From positions 1 through 50,264 of the forward strand of contig JACRIN010000047.1 of the NCBI GenBank assembly GCA_016220085.1: a DNA stretch of 50,264 nucleotides, written 5' to 3'. Source of the DNA: Planctomycetota bacterium (GTDB lineage: Bacteria; Planctomycetota; UBA1135; GCA-002686595). A program made the translations under genes and the position numbers. Of the stretch, positions 18,218-26,813 are shown piece after piece; position 1 is the stretch's first letter, and each line of letters begins with the position of its first letter. Below the pieces are notes generated by a model, which worked only from the letters and a program-made list of their open reading frames with translations, did not search any database and was not told where the DNA came from.

Positions 18218-19560
18218 GCCGCGCGCGCTCCCCGCGCCGCGAAGCGCTGTACGAGCTCACGCATCAACGCGAGCCGGCCGGTGCGGAGCCATTCGACTTG
18301 CACGAACGGCGAACGCTGCTCGAGTTGCATCTGCTCGTCGGAGACTGCGAGGTCGAGCAGGTACGCGCCGAGATGGACGAGCCAGTCGGCGTCGGCCGAG
18401 CCGCGGGTGCGCGCTTCGAGCAACCCGTGGAGTTCGCCGTGCGGGACGCGGTCGACCAGCACCGCTTGCTGGAGCGTGAAATGGAGCGCGTCGAAGAGCG
18501 CCGGCGCCAGGTCGCGCGCGTGCTCCCAGTCGAAAGCGCGAGCGCGCGGTCCGGCGACGACGACGTTCCAGGGCGTGAAGTCGCCGTGCGCGAGCGCGCA
18601 AGGCAGCGGTCGCGCTCCGGCGGCGAGCCGCAGCGCGTTCGCGAGCTCGTTCGCGCTCGCCAACCAGGCCGCATCCGCGCGAGTCGCGAGCGCACGGAGC
18701 CGCGCGAGCGTCGCAAGGTGGCTCGGGATGCGCTCGAGCGGCAGCGCGGTGCCCGTCGCGCGTTCCAACGAGTCGAGGAAATGCCAATGCGCCGCGCCGA
18801 GCACGCCGGGCGCGCGCTCGCCGTCGAGCGCGCTCTGGACGAGCAAATTCGAGCTCGCGGTGGTCTCGCAGCCGAACGCGCGCGGCGCGTCGACGTCGAG
18901 CGAGCGCAGGCGCTCGAGCACCGCGGCTTCGCGCGTGACGCATGCGCGCGCGTGCGGGCTGGTCCCGAGCTTCGCGTACGCGACGACTTCGCCGGAGAGC
19001 GTCGTCAACTGCACGATCGTCTTCTGATCGCGGCCGGGCACGCCGGACGCGACGTTCCACGCGAGGTCGGCGGGCAAACCGGCGAAGCGCCGATGCAGCG
19101 CGAGCTCGGGGCTCGGCGGTCGATCGACCAGCGCGAGCGTGCGCGGCGCGAGCTGCGCGTGCAGGCCGAGGTGCGAGCTCGCGCGCACGAGCCTCCCCGC
19201 GAGGCGCGTCCACTTGCGTCCGCCGGGCAGCAACCGAGTGCCCGCGCGGAAGACGCATCGGTGCTCGGCGTCGAGCAACACGAAACCGCCGCCGGTGCCC
19301 GGAAAGCACGACCAACGCTGCACGCGCGCGCCCGGCGGGCATGCGGGCCGTCGTCGGCCGGAGTGGACCAGCACGTCGCGCTCGCCGAGCATCGCATCGC
19401 GCGCGGCGACGACGAGCTCGCGCCCGGCGAGGTCGAGTTTGCGCTCGGTCATGACGAGCTCGCGCCCAGTCACGACGGGCTTGCGCCCGGCGAGGACGAG
19501 CTTGCGCTCGGCGCCGAGCAACGCGGGATACCAACTCGCGAGCTCGATCGGCGCGATCAC
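18214..19560 (-). CDS. Aminoglycoside-phosphotransferase-fold kinase of the EPS locus
   Basis: 448 residues starting at a GTG that overlaps the upstream stop (GTGA). The C-terminal half is a phosphotransferase fold: ALAHGDFTPWNVVV (about 321-334, catalytic HGDxxxxN loop) and AFDWEHARDL (Mg-binding D), preceded by SNLLVQSALDGERAPG. N-terminal part: ELASWYPALLG, then five 7-residue repeats, then CFPGTGGGFVLLDAEHRCV. The protein family is not one of the standard EPS enzymes. It is the direct partner of the NTase-TMK protein, suggesting a phosphorylation step on a sugar or lipid. Substrate unknown; an antibiotic-resistance role is unlikely in this context. Confidence 0.7.
   Translation of the reverse strand: MIAPIELASWYPALLGAERKLVLAGRKPVVTGRELVMTERKLDLAGRELVVAARDAMLGERDVLVHSGRRRPACPPGARVQRWSCFPGTGGGFVLLDAEHRCVFRAGTRLLPGGRKWTRLAGRLVRASSHLGLHAQLAPRTLALVDRPPSPELALHRRFAGLPADLAWNVASGVPGRDQKTIVQLTTLSGEVVAYAKLGTSPHARACVTREAAVLERLRSLDVDAPRAFGCETTASSNLLVQSALDGERAPGVLGAAHWHFLDSLERATGTALPLERIPSHLATLARLRALATRADAAWLASANELANALRLAAGARPLPCALAHGDFTPWNVVVAGPRARAFDWEHARDLAPALFDALHFTLQQAVLVDRVPHGELHGLLEARTRGSADADWLVHLGAYLLDLAVSDEQMQLEQRSPFVQVEWLRTGRLALMRELVQRFAARGARAA
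19399..19503. repeat. Five 21-nt in-frame repeats within the APH-fold gene
   Basis: Five contiguous 21-nt units (19399-19419, 19420-19440, 19441-19461, 19462-19482, 19483-19503) encode heptads on the minus strand: RKLVLAG, RKPVVTG, RELVMTE, RKLDLAG, RELVVAA. The reading frame is kept. They fall between the N-terminal SWYPALLG segment and the rest of the protein, where I would not expect a repeat. Confidence 0.88.
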
Positions 19561-20969
19561 GGCGCGTGCCCGTCGAAGATCGCGCGCACCGCGGCGTCGA
19601 TCGAGTCCTGAACGCTGCCGTCGGTGCGCACGAGCGTGGTGTTCGGCAGCGTGCGAGCGAGCGCTTCGTACGCGGCGAGCTGGCGCAGCGTTTCGTGCTC
19701 CTCGAGCTCGCGCTTGCGCGCGCGGACGGTCTCCGCGGCGGCGGTGCAGACGAGCACGCGCTGCGGCCGCGGACAGAGTCCGCAGATCGAGCGCAACCAC
19801 GGTGCGTCGAGGCGGATGCGCGAACGCAGCGGATCGACGAGATAGTCGTACGCGTAGCGATCGAAGACGACGATCGCCGAGTGGCGACGCCACGGCCGCA
19901 CGCGCGTCCAGCCGCCGAGCACGAAGTCGCACGCGTAGTACGCGGCGCGCAGCGTCGACACGACGCGACCCGACGGCTTCGCGCGGTGGGGGCGATCCAT
20001 GTCGGCGATCGAGTAGGTCGTGCGACCGAAGTGGAGCAGCGCGTTGAGCTGTGGCAGCAAACCGGGCCGCAGGTGGAACGACACGACGCGCTCGGGGCCG
20101 AGCGCGCGTCGGAGCTCGTCGGTGAGGCCCGCGATCACCGTGCTCTTGCCGGTGCCGTCGGTGCCGAGGAACGCGACGAAACGGCCGTGCGGTGCGAACC
20201 AGGGCTCGATGCGCGTCGCCCACGCGAAGCGCGCGAGCGCGCCGAGCGACCCGAACGGTCCGCGCAGGACCGCGCGCGAGAGCAACGCGCGCCGCAGCGC
20301 CGCGAGCGGGAGCTCGGGCGCGAAATCGGGCTCGCGCCGAACCGTGGCGACGACGCGGTGCGCGTGCGCGGCGCCGAACCAGCGCGCGAGCTCGCTCTCG
20401 ACCTCGCCCGGCCATTCCGAGACCGCGCGACGCAGCGCGCCGGCGTGGCGAGGCGGGATGCGACCGCTCGAGAGGAACGCGCCGAACGCGTCGATGCACG
20501 CGGACTGCGCGGGGTCGGGCAACGTGAGCTCGCCGACGCGACGCACGCGCGCGAGCACGTCCCTCGCGCCGAGGAACGGCACGCCGAAGCACGTTTCCGC
20601 GGTGTGGACGTCGAGGCCGAAGAACTCGTGGCGCCCCGGGCCCGCGAACGCGTAGCAGCGAAACGTCTCCATCCGTCCGAAGCGTCTGCGCTCCCAGATC
20701 GAGACGCCGTGCTCGCGCGCGCAGCGCTCGGCGACCGCCGCGACGCGCCGCGCGTCCGCGCGCTCGATCAGCAGGTCGACGTCGCTGCCTTGCGCGAGCC
20801 GCGGGAAGTTCCGTTGGCCGCGCAGCACGCAGTGGGGGATGCGCTCGCGCTCGAGTTCGCGCACGAACGCGACGAGCATGCGCGCGCGCGGGCTGGCCGC
20901 GCCGACGCCCCCTGAGCCGTCCAGGGCATCGAGGGCGCCTTCAGCGCGTGTCGCGGCGAGTTCGGGCAT
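19557..20969 (-). CDS. Nucleotidyltransferase-like / thymidylate-kinase-like fusion protein
   Basis: A 470-residue protein with two halves. Residues about 30-180 look like a nucleotidyltransferase: LRGQRNFPRLAQ then GSDVDLLI (61-68), the GS-DxD metal-binding motif, and FFGLDVHTA. Residues about 262-470 are an NMP-kinase fold: AFLGTDGTGKST (P-loop at about 265-275), VVFDRYAYDYLVDP (the DRY motif of thymidylate kinases) and a LID-like RARKRELEEHETLRQL. True thymidylate kinases are about 210 residues and are housekeeping genes elsewhere; here the protein is in the EPS locus, next to the APH-fold kinase. Inference: it phosphorylates or nucleotidylates an EPS precursor. Start is the first ATG; the gene is 18 bp downstream of the BY-kinase. 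Confidence 0.75.
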   Translation of the reverse strand: MPELAATRAEGALDALDGSGGVGAASPRARMLVAFVRELERERIPHCVLRGQRNFPRLAQGSDVDLLIERADARRVAAVAERCAREHGVSIWERRRFGRMETFRCYAFAGPGRHEFFGLDVHTAETCFGVPFLGARDVLARVRRVGELTLPDPAQSACIDAFGAFLSSGRIPPRHAGALRRAVSEWPGEVESELARWFGAAHAHRVVATVRREPDFAPELPLAALRRALLSRAVLRGPFGSLGALARFAWATRIEPWFAPHGRFVAFLGTDGTGKSTVIAGLTDELRRALGPERVVSFHLRPGLLPQLNALLHFGRTTYSIADMDRPHRAKPSGRVVSTLRAAYYACDFVLGGWTRVRPWRRHSAIVVFDRYAYDYLVDPLRSRIRLDAPWLRSICGLCPRPQRVLVCTAAAETVRARKRELEEHETLRQLAAYEALARTLPNTTLVRTDGSVQDSIDAAVRAIFDGHAP

Positions 20970-20987
20970 GGCGGTTCGCGCGGGCGC

Positions 20988-23846
20988 TCACGCCCGTCGC
21001 TCGAGCACGCGCTTGCGCGTGTAGCCGTAGGCCTGTCCGTAGCCGGCCGCGTTGGAGCGCGTCGGCGGTACGGCGTTGAGCACGACGCCGACGACGTTCG
21101 CGCCGGCGCGGTTGAGCTTGCGAGTGACGGTCCCGAGCGCATCGCGGTGCACACCGCCGCTGCGGTAGACGAGCACGACGCTGTCGAGCTCGTGCGCGAG
21201 CACTTCGACGTCGGCGACCACCAACGTCGGCGGCAGGTCGAGGATCACGAGGTCGTACGCGCCTTGCCATTCCTCGATCAGCTTCGGGAGCTCGCGCGAA
21301 CGCAGCAGCTCGCCGGGCGAGCCCTTCGCGTCGCCGGCGCAGATCAGGTCGAGGCCGGGGTATCCGCTCGCTTGGATGCAGTCGCGCCAGCTCGTACCCG
21401 ACTCGAGCACGTCCGAGAGGCCAGGCGAGAGCTCGAGCGCGCACGCGAGGTGCGTCGCGGGCTTGCGCATGTCTGCGTCGACGATCAACACGCGCGTGCG
21501 CTCGCCGGCGAACGCCATTGCGAGGTTGAGCGAGCTCGTCGTCTTGCCCTCGCTGGGCGCGCACGACGTGATGCCGAACGTGCGGATCGGCGCGCCGGCG
21601 TCGGAGAGGAAGCGGATGTTCTCGCGGATCGAACGATAGGCTTCCGACGCCGGACCGTCCGGTTCGTCGCGCACGGGCAGGAACTGACGTCGGCGGCGGC
21701 CGAGGAATCCGGAGCGGAACGAGAAGCGCGGGATCGAGCCGAGCACCGACAGCGCGGCGGCTTCCTCGACTTCGGCTTGCGTGTGCACGGCGCCCGAGAG
21801 CGACTGGCGTGCGAACGCGGCGAGTGCGCCGAGCCCGAGGCCCGCGACCACGAACAGCACGAAGTCGAAGAGCAGGCGCGGCGAGTGGCGGCTGGTCGGC
21901 GGCAGCGCCGGGTCGATCAGGATCGCGGACGGCATCGCGGCGGCTTCGCTGAGGCGCGCTTGCTGCTCGGTGTCGATCAGGCGCTTGACGACCTGCGCAT
22001 GCGCCTCGCGGCGGCGCATCGGCTGCGCGACCTCGCGCTCGCTCTCGGGGAGCTTGCTGAGCTCGGTCTCGAGGCTCGCGATCTGCTCGCCGAGCGTCGT
22101 GTCGTCGGTCGCGAGGCTCGCGAGCCGCGCGCGCAGGTTGCGGGCGACGTTCGCGGTGAGCTCGGTGACCGCGACCTGGATGCGCTCGCGTTCCTCGGTC
22201 GGCCACGCGTCGATCGACGCGCGATACGTTTCGTGCAGCGTCGAGCGAACGTCGCGCGCGAGCCGCAGACCCTCGGCGAGGCCGGCCAAGCGCTCGGCGA
22301 CGACGCGATCGAGGTCCTTGCGCGCGGCGGCGAGCTGCGCCCAGCGCGGATTCGACGGCGTGAGGTCGCCCTTGAGCGACGCGAGCTCGGCGTCGATGCG
22401 CGACGCTTCCTCGGCGAGGCGCGCGATGCTCGCGTCGAGCGAGGCGAGCCTCGGAGCTTCCGCGTAGAGCCGCGTCAGCGCCGTGCCGTCGCCGGACTCG
22501 AGCGCCGCGATCGCGGTCTCGACGGCGGTCAAGCTCGCACCGGCCTCGTGGTCCTCGATCTCGAGCTCGGCGAGCTTCGCGCGCAGCAGCGTCTTCGACG
22601 CGCCGACGTCGCTGCGTTCGAGCGCTTGCGCCTCGCTGCCCAACCGGCCGATCGCCTCGATGTAGCTCAGCGAGACCAAGTCGGGCAACTCGCGCGAAAG
22701 CCGCGCCAGCGCCTCGTTGTCGCCGTTCTCCAGCATCTCGGCGGCCTCGGCGAGCGCGACGCGGGCGACTGCGATGCGCGCGCGATCGGCCTCGAGCGAG
22801 GCCAGGCGCGTGATCAGCGTCTCCGCCGACGCGCTGACCATGATCACCGCCGGATTCGCTTGCTGCAGGCGCACGACCTCGCGCTCGGCGGCGTCGAGCT
22901 CGCGTTGCTGCGACGCGAGCTGCTCCTCGATGAACTCGATCGTGCGTGTCGCGCGCGAGCGGCTGAGCTTGATCGTGCGGGCGAGATAGTTGCGTCCGAG
23001 CGCGTTCGCGAGCTCCGCGGCGCGGTACGGATCGGAATCGGCGACTTGCACGCGGATCACGCCGCTGTTGCGCGCCGTTTCCTCGACCGAGAGCTTCGAG
23101 GCGAACTCCGCGGCGGTCGCGTCGAGCGAGCGGTACTCGACGACGTACGACTCGCCCTCGTAGCCGCCGACCGCGTGCAGCCTGAGGCGCGCGCCGTGGA
23201 AGTCGTATTCGGCGTCGGGCGTGTACGCAAGCTCGACTTCCTCGACGTCCTGGAAGGCCCACTCGCTCGGACGGGAGAGCACGATGCGGTCGCGGCTCGG
23301 GAAGCGCACGCGGATGCGCCGCGGCGCGTCGTCGGTCGACGGCTCGAGCTTCGCGAACAGTCGATGTTCGCCGGACGGACGCAGCCCGGCGGCGCGCCAG
23401 AGATCGGCGAGCGGCCGCAGACTCTCCGCTTCGACGCGCGTGGTCAGACCGAGACGCACGATGCGATCGGCGTGGAATTCGTCGGGCGCGGTCGGAGTGA
23501 AACCCTCCGACGGCGGCGTCCATTCCTCGGGAGCATCGACGGTGTCGCGCACCATCGCGCGCGAGCGCAGGATCGACATCTCGCCTTCGGCGGCGGGCGC
23601 GGACGTCAGCGCCGCGAGCTCTCCCAGCACGCCGGCGTGGTCCTCGTCGCGCTCGAGCTTCAGCGTTGCCTCGGCGCGGAATACCGGCGGACGCATGCTC
23701 TCTCGGACCATCCCGAGCGCCGCGACGGTGAACACGGTGCCGAGCACGAGCCCGCGGTGGCGCTCGAGCGTCGAGAGGAGTTCTGCGAGACCGACGGAGT
23801 CCGCGGACGAGGAGCGGGTGGAAGAGGAACGACGGGGTTCGGACAT
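20988..23846 (-). CDS. Polysaccharide co-polymerase with C-terminal BY-kinase (Wzc-like)
   Basis: A 952-residue inner-membrane protein. A first transmembrane segment lies near residues 35-55 (RGLVLGTVFTVAALGM), followed by the Wzz chain-length domain, a long coiled coil (about 290-620), a second transmembrane segment near 655-680 (FVLFVVAGLGLGALAAF) and a cytoplasmic BY-kinase: Walker A SCAPSEGKTTSS (about 756-767), Walker A' LIVDADMRKP (about 787) and Walker B LVILDLPP (about 865). The C-terminus has only three tyrosines close together (GYGQAYGYTRKR) instead of the usual Tyr cluster. It controls polymer length and export with the Wza-like lipoprotein. It starts 224 bp from the divergent sugar transferase gene. 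Confidence 0.93.
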   Translation of the reverse strand: MSEPRRSSSTRSSSADSVGLAELLSTLERHRGLVLGTVFTVAALGMVRESMRPPVFRAEATLKLERDEDHAGVLGELAALTSAPAAEGEMSILRSRAMVRDTVDAPEEWTPPSEGFTPTAPDEFHADRIVRLGLTTRVEAESLRPLADLWRAAGLRPSGEHRLFAKLEPSTDDAPRRIRVRFPSRDRIVLSRPSEWAFQDVEEVELAYTPDAEYDFHGARLRLHAVGGYEGESYVVEYRSLDATAAEFASKLSVEETARNSGVIRVQVADSDPYRAAELANALGRNYLARTIKLSRSRATRTIEFIEEQLASQQRELDAAEREVVRLQQANPAVIMVSASAETLITRLASLEADRARIAVARVALAEAAEMLENGDNEALARLSRELPDLVSLSYIEAIGRLGSEAQALERSDVGASKTLLRAKLAELEIEDHEAGASLTAVETAIAALESGDGTALTRLYAEAPRLASLDASIARLAEEASRIDAELASLKGDLTPSNPRWAQLAAARKDLDRVVAERLAGLAEGLRLARDVRSTLHETYRASIDAWPTEERERIQVAVTELTANVARNLRARLASLATDDTTLGEQIASLETELSKLPESEREVAQPMRRREAHAQVVKRLIDTEQQARLSEAAAMPSAILIDPALPPTSRHSPRLLFDFVLFVVAGLGLGALAAFARQSLSGAVHTQAEVEEAAALSVLGSIPRFSFRSGFLGRRRRQFLPVRDEPDGPASEAYRSIRENIRFLSDAGAPIRTFGITSCAPSEGKTTSSLNLAMAFAGERTRVLIVDADMRKPATHLACALELSPGLSDVLESGTSWRDCIQASGYPGLDLICAGDAKGSPGELLRSRELPKLIEEWQGAYDLVILDLPPTLVVADVEVLAHELDSVVLVYRSGGVHRDALGTVTRKLNRAGANVVGVVLNAVPPTRSNAAGYGQAYGYTRKRVLERRA

Positions 23847-24070
23847 CGAGGGTGCTCGGGGACGGAGGACGGGCCCTAGGGCTTGCGTCGATCGTCGGAA
23901 TTCCCTTCCGGCTCAAGGCGCCGCGAGCGGGACGAAACGTGCGTCCCGACGGTGCGACTGTTTCAGCTTCGGAAACCGCGGATCCGAAGAAGGTGCGTCT
24001 CCAACCCTGTCGTTCCCCAACGACCGCGTTCTTTTCGTCCATCCCCGTTCGAGCCCCCCGAACCAGCGTC
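23847..24070. promoter_or_regulatory. Divergent promoter region between the BY-kinase and sugar transferase genes
   Basis: The 224-bp gap holds the upstream regions of two EPS genes read in opposite directions. A 7-bp perfect inverted repeat, CGGGACG (23928-23934) and CGTCCCG (23942-23948), with a 7-nt spacer lies in its middle and is a candidate regulator site. No convincing sigma70 boxes are seen. Confidence 0.45.
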
Positions 24071-24829
24071 ATGCCCTCGTCGACCCTCCGAGCGCCCGTT
24101 GTCATCGCAGCCGTCCCGCGCGTCGAAATCGCGCCGCCCATCGTCCCGTCGCCGACGGATTGGGAGAGCCTCGAGCCGCGCGGGTTCTACCCGTCGACCG
24201 GTCGCGCGCTCTTCCATGGCGCGTTGCTCGCGGTGGTGTTGCCGGTGGTGCTCGCGCTCGGACTGGTCATCGCCGCGATCCAGCTCGTCGTCTTCAAGAG
24301 CCCGAGCCGCATCTTCTACACGCAGCCGCGCGCCGGTCGCCGCGGCGAGGCCTTCCGCATCTTCAAGTTCCGCACGATGCGCGACGCGCGCGGCACGGTG
24401 TACGACTCCTGGAGCCACGGCCTCGATCAACAGCGCGTCACGCGCTTCGGCCGTTTCCTGCGCAACAGCCACCTCGACGAGTTGCCGCAGATGCTCAACG
24501 TGCTGCGCGGCGAGATGAGCCTGATCGGTCCTCGCCCCGAGATGGTCGAGATCGAAGCGTGGGCGGCGGAGCACGTGCCCGGCTTCTCGAAGCGTTTGGT
24601 GTTGAAGCCCGGCATCACGGGCTACGCGCAGATCACGCAGGGCTACACCGGCCGTTGCGTCGAGGCGTACACCGAGAAGCTGCGCTTGAACGAGAGTTAC
24701 CTCGAGCGCATCTCGTTCGCCGCCGATCTCTCGATCCTGTTCGGCACGATCGCGTGGATGGCGCGCGGCCGCGGCTGGCGTTGGAACCAGCCGCGCGCGG
24801 CGAAGTCCGGCGACGCGCCGACCGCCTGA
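24071..24829 (+). CDS. Initiating sugar transferase (bacterial sugar transferase, WcaJ/PglC-like)
   Basis: 252 residues. After a proline-rich N-terminus, a single membrane segment (residues about 50-75) is followed by the catalytic domain: [23 protein letters not shown], the RxGR and FKFRTM motifs typical of polyprenyl-phosphate sugar-1-phosphate transferases, then [28 protein letters not shown] and [14 protein letters not shown]. This is the monotopic PglC-type catalytic core, which lacks the four additional membrane segments of WcaJ. It loads the first sugar onto undecaprenyl phosphate. The ATG at 24071 is chosen because the frame upstream to 23852 is low-complexity. It is convergent with the GT-C gene, 12 bp apart. 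Confidence 0.92.
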   Translation: MPSSTLRAPVVIAAVPRVEIAPPIVPSPTDWESLEPRGFYPSTGRALFHGALLAVVLPVVLALGLVIAAIQLVVFKSPSRIFYTQPRAGRRGEAFRIFKFRTMRDARGTVYDSWSHGLDQQRVTRFGRFLRNSHLDELPQMLNVLRGEMSLIGPRPEMVEIEAWAAEHVPGFSKRLVLKPGITGYAQITQGYTGRCVEAYTEKLRLNESYLERISFAADLSILFGTIAWMARGRGWRWNQPRAAKSGDAPTA

Positions 24830-24841
24830 GCGCGCGGCGGC

Positions 24842-26803
24842 TCAGAGCTCTTCGCGCGCTTCGTTGCTCGCGGACGCGTACGGGCCCTCGCCCTCGGCGC
24901 CGGGATTGCGCAGGACCGCGCGCACCTCGCGGAAGCTCGTCACGTCCTCGGGGAGCTCGAACTCGACGAACTGGAGCACCCGCGCGCCGGTCGGGAACAG
25001 CAGGATCGAGCGACGGACGAGGATGCTCGAGTCGCGCGAGAAGTGACCGTGCGGCGCGAGCGACCAGACGTGCTGATCGACGTCGAGGGCTTGCACGCGC
25101 AGGTCGACGAGCTCCTCGTGCGCGCGATGCTGGACTTCGACGCGCCAGCGCTTGCCGTCGCGCGTCAAACGCACCCGCGGAGCGAGGTTCATGTCCTTGC
25201 GGCGCAACAGGTACATCGGATCGTCGACCGGGGAGCCCGCGAGGCGCGACGCGGGGCCGAGCGCGACGGTGAAGAGTTCGTACCGGTTCAAGCGCTCGCG
25301 AATCGTCACCGCGCGTTCCGGGTCGTCGGGATCGGAGTCGAGCCGGTTCGACCAGACGTCCGCGATGCCCTGGACCGTCGGCGCGGCGTTGCCGCCGTGG
25401 AGCAGCGGCACGATGTAGCTCGGTCGCTCGTCGAGCGCGGCGACGACGTCCGCGCGCGGCAGCGAGCTCCAGGAGCGCAGGTGATCCGAGCCCGCCGCCG
25501 GCGTCGCGCGTCCGAGCACGTCGAACACGCGCAGTCGCGACAAGTACCCGACCGCTCCGGGCCACGGGGTCAACACCGTCTCGTTCGCGTCGAGTTGGTC
25601 GCGCAGGAAGACGCCGAGCGCGCGCAGTCGCTCGGTCGCTGCGATCTCCTCGGCGAGCCCGAGTCGCCCGAGCGGCCGCGAGTAGCCGAACGGACCGGCG
25701 GCGACCGGTTGCATCCAGCGACGGTGCAAGGTCTCGACGCGGAACGGTCCGAGGTTGCCGGGGAACTTGCTCGCGAGCGCGGAGATCGTCAGGCCGAGCA
25801 GGAACGCGGTCCACGCGAACTCGGGCAGACCGCGGCGCTTCGAGTCGAGCGCGATCGTCATGCCTTCCTGCACCGCGACGAACCACACCGGCAGGATCGG
25901 CACCATCCGCGCGAAGAACGGCAGCGGTCCGCCGCCCATCCAGCCGACCATCGCGCACCACGCGAGCGACAGCACGAGCGCGCGCACGCCGACCGCGCCG
26001 AGCACGCCGCGCACCGCGTACCACAGCGGCACGAGGATCAGGACCGGACCGCCGCTGCCGACCAGGAAGTCGCGGAGGAACGCGATGCCGAGCGTCACGC
26101 GCTGCGGGTCGTACGCGAACAGCTCGCTGCCCGCCGGCGAGATCCATGTGCCGACCGAGAGCTTGCGCGCGAGCGCCACGAGCCCGAACGCGGCCGCCGG
26201 TGCGACGAACGGCAGGAAGCGTTCGCGCAAGAACCCGACGCGCCAGCCGCGCGCGAACTCGAACGCGAGGAACACGCCGATCAGCAGCGCGCCCTCGGCG
26301 CGGATCATCGCGACCAGCACCATCGCCGCCGAGAAGAGCAGCGGGTGCGCGTGCTCTTGGGCGAGGAACGCGATCGCGATGAAGAGCGCGGCGGTCGTGT
26401 GCTCGGTCCCGCTGCCGGCGGCGGCCGCGACCGGACCGCTGACGACCAAGAGCAGCGGCGCGATGACGCCCGCGAGCCGCAGCGGCGAGAACTTCGAGAT
26501 CACGAGCACCGCGAGCAACGCCGACACGATGCCGACGGTCTGGCAGAAGCCGGTGACCGTCAGATAGAAGCGCTCGGCGAACGCCGCGACGCCGATCCAG
26601 ACGAGCGACGGATAGCTCTCGCCCGGCGGCAAGTCGGCGTTCCACGCGAACACGCCGTTCTGGACGAAGTTGCGCGCCATCCGGAACGCGACGTGCGCGA
26701 AGTCGTACGGCGGCGCGAGCGCGCCCGACGCGCTCGAGTAGATCGCGAGCGTGTGCGCTAGCAGCACCACCAGCGCGAGGAAGAGCGCGATCGTGCGGTT
26801 CAT
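24842..26803 (-). CDS. GT-C-type membrane glycosyltransferase (arabinofuranosyltransferase-like)
   Basis: A 653-residue protein with about ten to twelve hydrophobic helices in the first 420 residues and a soluble C-terminal domain. Early residues YDFAHVAFRMARNFVQNGVFAWNADLP and GESYPSLVWIGVAAF correspond to the DD-containing loop of AftB-like GT-C enzymes (commonly DDAFISFRYARNLA, then EGYTSFLW); the two acids are not obviously kept here (YDF). It would transfer a sugar from a polyprenyl-phosphate donor on the periplasmic side. It starts 10 bp after the thiI stop, so it may be translated as part of the iscS-thiI operon, or the EPS locus may simply end here. Confidence 0.7.
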   Translation of the reverse strand: MNRTIALFLALVVLLAHTLAIYSSASGALAPPYDFAHVAFRMARNFVQNGVFAWNADLPPGESYPSLVWIGVAAFAERFYLTVTGFCQTVGIVSALLAVLVISKFSPLRLAGVIAPLLLVVSGPVAAAAGSGTEHTTAALFIAIAFLAQEHAHPLLFSAAMVLVAMIRAEGALLIGVFLAFEFARGWRVGFLRERFLPFVAPAAAFGLVALARKLSVGTWISPAGSELFAYDPQRVTLGIAFLRDFLVGSGGPVLILVPLWYAVRGVLGAVGVRALVLSLAWCAMVGWMGGGPLPFFARMVPILPVWFVAVQEGMTIALDSKRRGLPEFAWTAFLLGLTISALASKFPGNLGPFRVETLHRRWMQPVAAGPFGYSRPLGRLGLAEEIAATERLRALGVFLRDQLDANETVLTPWPGAVGYLSRLRVFDVLGRATPAAGSDHLRSWSSLPRADVVAALDERPSYIVPLLHGGNAAPTVQGIADVWSNRLDSDPDDPERAVTIRERLNRYELFTVALGPASRLAGSPVDDPMYLLRRKDMNLAPRVRLTRDGKRWRVEVQHRAHEELVDLRVQALDVDQHVWSLAPHGHFSRDSSILVRRSILLFPTGARVLQFVEFELPEDVTSFREVRAVLRNPGAEGEGPYASASNEAREEL

Positions 26804-26813
26804 CGGCGCTCCG

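Noticed and set aside
21147..23879. A 910-residue open frame on the plus strand
   Set aside because: Antisense to the BY-kinase; composition dominated by arginine, alanine and glutamate and no recognisable domain.
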